A stretch of 5,154 nucleotides of DNA, from positions 1 to 5,154 of the forward strand of contig CABRSG010000186.1 in assembly GCA_902473545.1 (NCBI GenBank), given 5' to 3'. This DNA comes from an uncultured Lachnospiraceae bacterium (GTDB taxonomy: Bacteria; Bacillota; Clostridia; Lachnospirales; Lachnospiraceae). The notes below the pieces were generated by a model, which worked only from the letters and a program-made list of their open reading frames with translations, was not told where the DNA came from and searched no databases. How positions within the stretch are numbered: position 1 is the stretch's first letter; the number at the start of each line of letters is the position of its first letter. Both the position numbers and the translations under genes were made by a program. This document shows positions 1 to 5,154 of this stretch, piece by piece.

Positions 1-764
1 GCCAGCACCGGATAGCGCTCCTTCTTCCAGGCATGCGGATCCAGGAGGTCCGCGTCCTCGTCAATGCTCAGCATTCCCATGCAGTAGCAGGCGCCTGTGG
101 AGCTTGCGGAATATGTCATAAATATCTTTCCGTCATGCTTTAAGAAGGCCGGTCCCTCATTTACCCAGAAGTTTACGCGTTCCCAGTCATAGTCCGGCGT
201 CGTAAGAAGTACCTGTGCCGTAGCAAGCTTATAAGGCGACTCCATTCTGGCGATATAGAGGTTGGAGATCTTCTTTCCCTTATTCACCTTTTCCGCCCAG
301 ACGAAATATTTTTCCCCCTTATGTTCGAGGATCGTCGCATCCAGAGAGAAATCCCGGAAGCTGAACTTATCCCCGTCCGCCGGCCGGATCATCCCGCGCT
401 CCTCCCAGGGATCATTCATCGGATCGTTTCCCGTACACTCCAATACGTAGGGGCGCAGCTTCCATTTATTATCGACCTCGCTTGCCGCATAATAAATAAA
501 CCAGCGGCCGTCCAGATAATGCAGCTCCGGCGCCCAGATATGCAGACTCATCGGCCCGCTCTCGTGCTTTGTCCAGACCGTTTTTTCTTCTGCGTCTTTC
601 AGCCCGGCAATGGTATCGGCATGGCGGATAGCCAGCCGGTCGTATTCCGGTACGGATCCCATAAAATAGTAGGTTCCATCCTGTGCACGGAACACATAAG
701 GATCCGCGCGGCACTCAATCAGCGGCTGATTATATTCCGTAATACAGATTTTCTTTCTATTCAT
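1..764 (-). CDS. Glycoside hydrolase family 43 enzyme, probable cytoplasmic alpha-L-arabinofuranosidase (C-terminus cut by window edge)
   Basis: The visible part is 254 codons starting at ATG 764-762, with AGGAGG at 781-776 eleven bases upstream. The reading frame stays open to base 1, so the C-terminus is missing; complete relatives are usually somewhat over 300 residues. The three GH43 acidic residues are visible: Asp21 in CRADPYVF (catalytic base), Asp142 in FSLDAT (pKa modulator) and Glu203 in VNEGPAF (general acid). Other family-typical stretches are SVPEYDRL (37-44), HIWAPELHY (75-83) and TYSASSTGACYCMG (217-230). There is no signal peptide, so it should act in the cytoplasm on imported oligosaccharides. 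The SVPEYDR/HIWAPE/NEGP combination resembles GH43 proteins annotated as exo-acting alpha-L-arabinofuranosidases, and the neighbouring GH51 and arabinanase-like genes agree. A beta-xylosidase or mixed specificity cannot be excluded. The gene is divergent from the YesL-family gene. The GH43 call is firm; the substrate is inference. Confidence 0.9.
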   Translation of the reverse strand, partial: MNRKKICITEYNQPLIECRADPYVFRAQDGTYYFMGSVPEYDRLAIRHADTIAGLKDAEEKTVWTKHESGPMSLHIWAPELHYLDGRWFIYYAASEVDNKWKLRPYVLECTGNDPMNDPWEERGMIRPADGDKFSFRDFSLDATILEHKGEKYFVWAEKVNKGKKISNLYIARMESPYKLATAQVLLTTPDYDWERVNFWVNEGPAFLKHDGKIFMTYSASSTGACYCMGMLSIDEDADLLDPHAWKKERYPVL

Positions 765-806
765 AATCTTATATTCCTCCTGTTGTTTTGTCAGGTAATC
801 CGTTTT

Positions 807-835
807 ATTCTACACTACCTTTTCGGCATATGCAA
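807..835 (-). promoter_or_regulatory. Probable sigma-A promoter for the left GH43 gene
   Basis: Read on the minus strand, TTGCAT (835-830) and TAGAAT (812-807) are separated by 17 bases. The -10 box matches five of six consensus positions and the -35 box keeps the TTG. Transcription would begin near base 800, leaving a leader of roughly 35 bases before the start codon at 764, with its AGGAGG inside. The -35 box is weak, which would fit an activated promoter, but that is inference. Confidence 0.5.
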
Positions 836-872
836 TTACCGTTTTAGTTTTTGTTAAATTATTACACATTGG

Positions 873-887
873 CATAAAATTTTTATG
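873..887. promoter_or_regulatory. Perfect AT-rich inverted repeat, candidate operator between divergent promoters
   Basis: CATAAAA (873-879) and TTTTATG (881-887) form a perfect 7-bp inverted repeat around one central base. The site lies upstream of the -35 boxes of both divergent promoters, about 64 bases upstream of the likely start for the YesL gene and about 80 upstream of that for the GH43 gene. This placement would suit an activator acting on both. No regulator gene is in the window, and AT-rich dyads can arise by chance. Confidence 0.3.
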
Positions 888-908
888 TCTTTTTTCACAG
901 GTTTACTA

Positions 909-937
909 TCGACTTTTCGCACAAAGCACGTTATAAT
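909..937 (+). promoter_or_regulatory. Probable sigma-A promoter for the YesL-family gene
   Basis: TCGACT (909-914) and a perfect TATAAT (932-937) are separated by exactly 17 bases. The -35 box matches TTGACA at four of six positions. Transcription should start near 944, giving a leader of about 40 bases that contains the AAAGGAG ribosome binding site. Confidence 0.65.
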
Positions 938-970
938 AAACAAAGAACCTGTTCGGCCAAAAAATTTCTA

Positions 971-977
971 AAAGGAG
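971..977 (+). promoter_or_regulatory. Ribosome binding site deciding the YesL start
   Basis: AAAGGAG lies six bases before ATG 984. An in-frame TTG at 978 directly abuts this site and is too close to be used, so the ATG is the start. The protein therefore begins MNIFSF. Confidence 0.75.
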
Positions 978-983
978 TTGCCT

Positions 984-1637
984 ATGAATATATTTTCGTT
1001 TAATAGCTGGCTTTCCAGATTTCTCTATCTGGTAGCGGATATCGTATTGCTTCATATCCTGTGGATCATCTGCAGTCTTCCCATCGTGACGATCGGAGCT
1101 TCCACCACCGCCCTTTATTCTTCCTGCATGAAGCGCATCCGGAGAGATGAAGGGTATATCACCGGAAACTTTTTCAGCGCTTTTAAATCCAACTTCCGGC
1201 AGTCCACCCTGATCTGGCTTTTGCTTCTGGCAGTCGGCGGCATCCTCTACATGGATCTCTGGATCGGGCTTTCTGTGGAAGGCGTGCTCGGAAAAATCAT
1301 GCTGGTCAGTTGCTCCATGCTCCTGATCCCGTTTTTCTGCACCGTTCTTTACATTTTTCCAGTGCAGGCAAAATTTGAGAACCGCATTTTAGACAACCTC
1401 AAAAACGCGTTCCTTATGTCCCTGTCAAATTTTCAGTGGACCCTGTTCCTGGTATTCATTCTTGCAAGCTTTGTTCTGCTGACGCTGGTATTCCCGCCCT
1501 TTATGGGATTGATGCTGATCGCAGGAGTCGGCATATTCGGCTACCTTACCTCCTGCGTTTTCGTCTATGTATTTCGGAAATACCTGCCCGACGAGCTGCA
1601 GGAAGACGCCATGGCGTCCAGGATGGACCGCGAATAA
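984..1637 (+). CDS. YesL/DUF624-family integral membrane protein
   Basis: This is a 217-residue, strongly hydrophobic protein with about five predicted membrane segments, near residues 13-38, 75-95, 103-126, 151-172 and 173-197. The N-terminal pattern is typical of the YesL/DUF624 family: a short start, an Asn-Ser-Trp, a long first helix ending in LPIVTIGAS (32-40), then TTALYSSCMKRIRRDEGYI and a NFFSAFKSNFRQ stretch (62-73). Length fits the family, whose members are about 200-220 residues. Family members commonly sit beside carbohydrate ABC transporters, two-component systems and glycosidases, but no biochemical role is established. Here the gene is divergent from a GH43 and convergent with an arabinanase-like gene, with its own promoter (TATAAT at 932-937) and a strong terminator 20 bp after its stop. 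I infer a link to sugar uptake or sensing. It is not itself a recognisable transporter component, having no permease EAA motif or ATPase features. Confidence 0.82.
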   Translation: MNIFSFNSWLSRFLYLVADIVLLHILWIICSLPIVTIGASTTALYSSCMKRIRRDEGYITGNFFSAFKSNFRQSTLIWLLLLAVGGILYMDLWIGLSVEGVLGKIMLVSCSMLLIPFFCTVLYIFPVQAKFENRILDNLKNAFLMSLSNFQWTLFLVFILASFVLLTLVFPPFMGLMLIAGVGIFGYLTSCVFVYVFRKYLPDELQEDAMASRMDRE

Positions 1638-1656
1638 TAATACGTATTGCAAAGAT

Positions 1657-1693
1657 GGCTGAAAGGAATCTTTCCTTTCAGCCTCTTTTATTT
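1657..1693 (+). terminator. Intrinsic terminator between convergent genes
   Basis: GGCTGAAAGGAA (1657-1668) pairs perfectly with TTCCTTTCAGCC (1672-1683), giving a 12-bp stem with a three-base TCT loop, followed by TCTTTTATTT. It starts 20 bp after the YesL stop and ends just before the stop of the opposite-strand gene at 1699. On the minus strand the hairpin is followed only by ATCTTT, so termination of the arabinanase operon is possible but probably weaker. Confidence 0.88.
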
Positions 1694-1698
1694 GCATT

Positions 1699-3342
1699 TT
1701 ACTTCATGCTTCCCCAGATGCAGGCGTTGTTTCCGCCGATTGCAGAAAAGGTCATCTTCTTTTCCCCTTCGTCATTGCTCTGCTCATAGAAAATCCCTTT
1801 AAATTCCAATCCGGTATCCATGGTGATCGTCACGTAATCGTATCCCTTTCCGGAATCCTTCTTGCTCCAGGTTCCCTCAAAGGCTCCCGTTACCGTTCCG
1901 TCCTCTTTCAGCTCTAAAGAACCTGTTTCCAGCATGGAAGGGCTGTTTTCCTTTCCATGGTTGATGTATTCGTAAATTCCAATCACCGCAGAGTCATCAA
2001 CATTGGCTATGCGCTCATTGCGGTTTTCATACACCGCCGTGCAGGGCCACGCGTCCTCATTCAGATATTGCTGGCGTACCCGCACCTCATGGTATTCGGA
2101 GCCCTCGTTGAACCGCTGATGGAAGCTGAGATATCTCTGACCATCCTCATCGATCAGCGCCGAATTATGCCCGGCGGATTTGTAACCCCGCTGACCGTCA
2201 AACTGATAATTGCCCATCAACTTGATACCATATTTGGAATTTTCTACCTTGCCGCTGTCCGCCGCGTTATTTCCCGCCGCGTCAAGGTATGGACCGTAAA
2301 TATTCTCAGACCGGAACATACGCATATTGTAGCCGCCGTCCGCCGTAAGACTGCCATACGTCTCATACAGATAATAGTAACCGGCTTCCTCATCGTAAAG
2401 GATATACGGACCTTCGCCGGACTGATGCTTGCTGCCCGCAATGTGCGTGCCGTAATAGCGGTCTGTGAAATTGCCGGAAACCTCCTCCTGGGAATCCGTG
2501 CCCGGATAAATCACAAGTCCCGTCGTCTCATCTACCCTGAGGATATAAAGTCCGCCGGACCAGGAGCCGTACACCAGGTACAGATTTCCGTCCTTATCCT
2601 CTACCGCCGTTGGATCGATCGCATTGGGAGCGTATTTGTAATTGTAAAGCCCGTCTGCGCCAAACCATTCTTCACTGATCTCATCGATCCCGCCGTTCGC
2701 CGAGCCAAGCTCCAGAAGCTCCGAAAGGTTCAGATAGGAATTATCCCATTTGGTATCGATCTTACTGTTTTCGTCCACACCGTTTTCTTTGGAAAAGCCG
2801 GAATAGATCATAGTGTCCACATACGCATACGGTCCTTCGATCGTCTTTGATACTGCCAGACCAATACAGGAGCGTTTCCAGGAAGAAGATGCGCTGTAAT
2901 ATAAAAGATATGCGCCCTTGCTCCCATCTTCCCAGACATACTCTGCATCCCAGTGGACATCCGGCGCCCAGATCGCGTAACCGCCCGTGCAGTCGCCGTC
3001 GTTAAAGCCCGCCCACTCGAACGTCTCCGCAAAATTTTCCGTCAGGTTCCCGTATATGGCATTGTCTGTCGGATTCTCGTAATCCGTGCAAAGCTGCTCC
3101 CAGTTTACCAGGTCTTCCGATTTTGCTGCGGCAAGATGACTTCCAAATACATAGTACGTATCGCCCTCACGGATGATCGAGGGATCATGTACACTGACGC
3201 GGGAAAGCGCACCCTCGTAAAATGTTTTTTCCACTCCGGAGACCGTTGTCTCCTCCGCGTTCTCCGCCGCAGACAGCGATCCGCAGACAGAACCGGCCAG
3301 AACCATGGCAGATATCATTGCCATCCATACTTTCTTTTTCAC
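1699..3342 (-). CDS. Secreted GH43 endo-alpha-1,5-L-arabinanase-like enzyme (Abn2/YxiA type)
   Basis: This 547-residue protein has a signal peptide: MKKK, a hydrophobic core (5-20), then small residues, with probable cleavage after Ala26. The beta-propeller (about 45-440) shows the GH43 signature: Asp53 in VHDPSII, Asp243 in NAIDPTAVED, Glu310 in GEGPYILY, and His392 in SAGHNSA, the last matching the metal-ligand His of characterised arabinanases. Residues about 450-547 (IGIYEYI to CIWGSMK) match the C-terminal beta domain of long arabinanases such as Bacillus subtilis Abn2 (YxiA). Expected action is internal cleavage of arabinan outside the cell. I see no LPxTG anchor, dockerin or added carbohydrate-binding module. 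Cys20 is not a lipobox, because Val precedes it. The protein is longer than B. subtilis Abn2 (about 470 residues), partly from extra sequence near 85-120 and 183-238. It is the last gene of the right-hand cluster. An exo-acting or different arabinan-type activity is possible. Confidence 0.9.
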   Translation of the reverse strand: MKKKVWMAMISAMVLAGSVCGSLSAAENAEETTVSGVEKTFYEGALSRVSVHDPSIIREGDTYYVFGSHLAAAKSEDLVNWEQLCTDYENPTDNAIYGNLTENFAETFEWAGFNDGDCTGGYAIWAPDVHWDAEYVWEDGSKGAYLLYYSASSSWKRSCIGLAVSKTIEGPYAYVDTMIYSGFSKENGVDENSKIDTKWDNSYLNLSELLELGSANGGIDEISEEWFGADGLYNYKYAPNAIDPTAVEDKDGNLYLVYGSWSGGLYILRVDETTGLVIYPGTDSQEEVSGNFTDRYYGTHIAGSKHQSGEGPYILYDEEAGYYYLYETYGSLTADGGYNMRMFRSENIYGPYLDAAGNNAADSGKVENSKYGIKLMGNYQFDGQRGYKSAGHNSALIDEDGQRYLSFHQRFNEGSEYHEVRVRQQYLNEDAWPCTAVYENRNERIANVDDSAVIGIYEYINHGKENSPSMLETGSLELKEDGTVTGAFEGTWSKKDSGKGYDYVTITMDTGLEFKGIFYEQSNDEGEKKMTFSAIGGNNACIWGSMK

Positions 3343-3350
3343 TTTTCAAA

Positions 3351-3357
3351 TCCTCCC
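3351..3357 (-). promoter_or_regulatory. Ribosome binding site supporting a GTG start
   Basis: On the minus strand GGGAGGA (3357-3351) lies eight bases before GTG 3342-3340. This is the only well-spaced start, and it puts Lys-Lys-Lys directly before the hydrophobic signal-peptide core. The next in-frame Met codons (residues 7 and 9) would remove the positive N-region. Confidence 0.8.
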
Positions 3358-3399
3358 ATGTTTGTTTTTACACCAAAATATCTTCTCGCAAGCGTATAC

Positions 3400-3660
3400 T
3401 TACCATTGCGGATCCAACGCAGGACATTTTCGGACCTTAATCGCCGCGCGAAGCTCCACGTAACATCCGCACAGACGGCACATTCCATTTAAAAGCTGCG
3501 CGCACTGTGCGCACTTACGGAGCCGATCTTCATAAATCTCCTGCTCTACCCTCACGTCATTATCCAGGTTCGCGATATAATTTCCAAGATTTTCAAAATA
3601 TTCTTTCTCGGACTCCCCACGGAGCAGGCATTTTCGACAAACCCGAAGCCCGCCGCTCAT
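3400..3660 (-). CDS. Small eight-cysteine, putative zinc-binding protein (DUF6171-like)
   Basis: This is an 86-residue protein with eight cysteines: CRKC (Cys8, Cys11), CAQC (Cys50, Cys53), CRLCGC (Cys61, Cys64, Cys66) and Cys79 in RKCP. The paired CxxC motifs could hold one or two zinc ions; I see no enzymatic motif. The middle (16-47) is acidic, probably helical and lacks cysteine. The CxxC ... NGxCxxCGCxVExRAA ... CP layout resembles small clostridial proteins of unknown function grouped as DUF6171; that family name is from memory and uncertain. There is no signal peptide or membrane segment, so it is likely cytoplasmic. Its ATG overlaps the TGA of the upstream GH51 gene as ATGA (3660-3657), and no strong ribosome binding site precedes it, so translation is probably coupled to GH51. 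The arabinanase gene follows after 57 bp. The conserved-looking cysteine pattern and tight packing support a real gene. Function unknown. Confidence 0.8.
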   Translation of the reverse strand: MSGGLRVCRKCLLRGESEKEYFENLGNYIANLDNDVRVEQEIYEDRLRKCAQCAQLLNGMCRLCGCYVELRAAIKVRKCPALDPQW

Positions 3661-5154
3661 GCCTGTTTCTTCACAGTCAGATGGACCACAGCGCAGGGCG
3701 GTATCTTAAAGGAGAAACCGTCCTCTTTCGTTTCAATATCCTGAAACGCCTTTACTTTTACACATTCCGGATTCTCAAACGTATTCATTTCATGCATTTC
3801 TCCCTGCACCATCTCGCCGGTTACTTTCCATACCGCCTGTTCAAGAATCTGCGTATCCACCGGATACGATTCCGTAAGGGACGCATTCGTCACCGTAATA
3901 TGTATCGTCCCATCCTCCGCCATTGATACGGATTCCGTCAGGTTCGGCACCTGATATTCCCCGCAAACGCCGATTTTCTCTGCATCGATAAAGCTGTCCA
4001 GAAGCATCGCATCCTGATGGTCCTTATACATATCAAACACATGGTACGTCGGTGTCAGGATCATATCCGCGCCCTCCGTGAGAATCACTGACTGCAGCAC
4101 ATTCACGATCTGCGCCAGATTTGCCATTTTTACGCGGTCGGAATGTTTATTAAAAATATTCAGGGTGATTCCCGCTACCAGTGCATCCCGGATCGTATTC
4201 TGCTGATACAGGAATCCCGGATTGGTACCCGGCTCTACCGTGTACCAGGTTCCCCATTCGTCCACGATCATACCGATCTTTTTATCCGGATCATAGGAAT
4301 CCATGATCGCACCGTGACAGCGGATCAGCTCGTCCATATAATACGCTTTGGCGAGCGTTTTGTACCATACTGCATCGTCAAAATCTGTAGCGCTGCCCTT
4401 AATTTCCCAGCCTTCCGGATGTACATAATAGTGTAGCGATAAGCCATCCATAAAGCCGTGGAATTTCTCTTCGCAGTGATGGAAACAGGTCTTCAGAACG
4501 TCCCTTGTCCATTCATAGTCGTCGACGTTTGGTCCGCAGCAGATCTTCCGGATCGGCTGCTCTTCTTCGCCTTCCGTTTGATAATTGCGCACGTAAGTCT
4601 GGTATCTGCGGTATTCATTGGCATAGAAATCCGGATTCATATTACCGCCGCAGCCCCAGTTTTCATTGCCTACGCCGAAGAAATCAATCTTCCACGGCTT
4701 ATCATGTCCGTTTTTCCTGCGAAGATCCGCCATCGGAGATACGCCCGGAAACGTAATGTACTCCACCCATTCCGACATTTCCCGCACAGTGCCGCTGCCA
4801 AGATTGCCATTTACATAAGTCTCACAGCCCAACTGGCGGCAAAGCTCAAAATACTCATGCGTACCGAAGCTGTTGTCCTCCAGAACTCCGCCCCAGTGCG
4901 TATTAATCATCTTTTTTCGATCTTCTTTCGGTCCGATACCGTCCATCCAGTGATATTCATCGGCAAAGCAGCCGCCCGGCCAGCGCAGTACCGGCACCCT
5001 GATTTTTTTCAGCGCTTCCACTACGTCACAGCGCATACCGTTCACGTTGGGGATCGGGGAATCCTCGCCCACGAAAATTCCCTCATAAATACATCTTCCC
5101 AAATGCTCGGAAAAATGCCCGTAGATTTCCTTATGAATTTTGCTGACTTTCTTT
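3657..5154 (-). CDS. GH51 alpha-L-arabinofuranosidase (N-terminal few residues beyond window)
   Basis: The frame is open to the right edge, giving 498 visible residues beginning KKVSKIHKEIYGHFSEHLGR. The IYGHFSEHLGRCIYEG stretch is the typical GH51 N-terminus, so only a few residues are missing, and full GH51 enzymes of this type are about 500 residues. A TTG at 5102 is inside this conserved stretch and is not the start. In visible numbering, the (beta/alpha)8 barrel carries the acid/base Glu164 in GVGNENWG and the nucleophile Glu299 in IVDEWGTWY. RWPGGCFADEYHW (57-69) and HYYVHP (241-246) are further family motifs. The region after about 400 is the C-terminal beta-sandwich. It removes terminal alpha-L-arabinofuranosyl units from oligosaccharides with retention of configuration. 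The near-complete N-terminus shows no signal peptide, so it is cytoplasmic. It overlaps the small Cys-rich gene by four bases and is the first visible gene of the operon; the promoter is outside the window. It is AbfA-like, but I leave the symbol blank. Confidence 0.95.
   Translation of the reverse strand, partial: KKVSKIHKEIYGHFSEHLGRCIYEGIFVGEDSPIPNVNGMRCDVVEALKKIRVPVLRWPGGCFADEYHWMDGIGPKEDRKKMINTHWGGVLEDNSFGTHEYFELCRQLGCETYVNGNLGSGTVREMSEWVEYITFPGVSPMADLRRKNGHDKPWKIDFFGVGNENWGCGGNMNPDFYANEYRRYQTYVRNYQTEGEEEQPIRKICCGPNVDDYEWTRDVLKTCFHHCEEKFHGFMDGLSLHYYVHPEGWEIKGSATDFDDAVWYKTLAKAYYMDELIRCHGAIMDSYDPDKKIGMIVDEWGTWYTVEPGTNPGFLYQQNTIRDALVAGITLNIFNKHSDRVKMANLAQIVNVLQSVILTEGADMILTPTYHVFDMYKDHQDAMLLDSFIDAEKIGVCGEYQVPNLTESVSMAEDGTIHITVTNASLTESYPVDTQILEQAVWKVTGEMVQGEMHEMNTFENPECVKVKAFQDIETKEDGFSFKIPPCAVVHLTVKKQA

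Noticed and set aside
321..857. 178-codon open frame on the plus strand
   Set aside because: It is antisense to the left GH43 gene and runs through its promoter region. There is no family match, and the GH43 frame explains the sequence.
978..983. TTG at 978 as the YesL-family start
   Set aside because: It directly abuts the AAAGGAG ribosome binding site. ATG 984 has proper spacing and fits the family N-terminus.
1639..1648. AATACGTATT palindrome after the YesL stop
   Set aside because: It is a short palindrome just before the terminator hairpin, with no promoter for it to control; chance is the likely explanation.
1957..2850. 297-codon open frame on the plus strand
   Set aside because: It lies wholly antisense to the GH43 arabinanase-like gene, whose signal peptide, catalytic residues and ribosome binding site are clear. 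The antisense product has a low-complexity Ile/Val/Arg composition and no recognisable domain.
3343..3399. Possible internal promoter before the arabinanase gene (TTGCGA and TAAAAA on the minus strand)
   Set aside because: The spacing is only 15 bases and the -10 box is poor, so operon read-through from GH51 is simpler.
3387..3400. Possible catabolite-repression (cre) site, AGTATACGCTTGCG on the minus strand
   Set aside because: It matches the cre consensus at about 10 of 14 positions and has the CG core, but both outer bases and the symmetry are poor. It would lie inside the operon rather than at a promoter.
3507..3926. 139-codon open frame on the plus strand, and a similar one at 2953-3492
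   Set aside because: Both are antisense to well-supported minus-strand genes (the Cys-rich protein, GH51 and arabinanase genes) and rich in Arg/His/Tyr, as is typical of shadow frames.

Overview
The window looks like a fragment of an arabinan / arabino-oligosaccharide utilisation region from a Gram-positive Firmicute, most plausibly a gut Lachnospiraceae-like Clostridia. The reasons are the strong GGAGG-type ribosome binding sites, a YesL-type membrane protein beside glycosidases, a small Cys-rich protein of a type I associate with clostridia, moderate GC content, and a secreted enzyme with a Gram-positive-style signal peptide. Genus cannot be assigned from the sequence alone.

Layout: (1) 1-764, minus strand: a cytoplasmic GH43 enzyme cut off at its C-terminus by the window edge. 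(2) 765-983: a 219-bp divergent intergenic region with a recognisable promoter for each flanking gene and two AT-rich dyads between them. (3) 984-1637, plus strand: a YesL/DUF624-family membrane protein. (4) 1657-1683: a strong intrinsic-terminator hairpin between convergent genes. (5) 1699-5154, minus strand, transcribed right to left: a GH51 alpha-L-arabinofuranosidase missing only its first few residues, then a small eight-cysteine protein overlapping it by ATGA, then a secreted GH43 endo-arabinanase-like enzyme 57 bp downstream. These three look like one operon whose promoter lies beyond the right edge.

Inferred working model: the secreted GH43 (547 aa, signal peptide, C-terminal beta domain) cuts arabinan outside the cell. 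Oligosaccharides are imported by a transporter not seen here. The cytoplasmic GH51 and the left-hand GH43 then release L-arabinose. YesL-type proteins are often found beside sugar ABC transporters and two-component systems, but their role is unknown. The least explained component is the small Cys-rich protein translationally coupled to the GH51 gene. I see no RNA genes, CRISPR arrays, mobile elements or phage genes. No clearly new system is evident; the window reads as a fairly ordinary carbohydrate locus with a few details worth checking.
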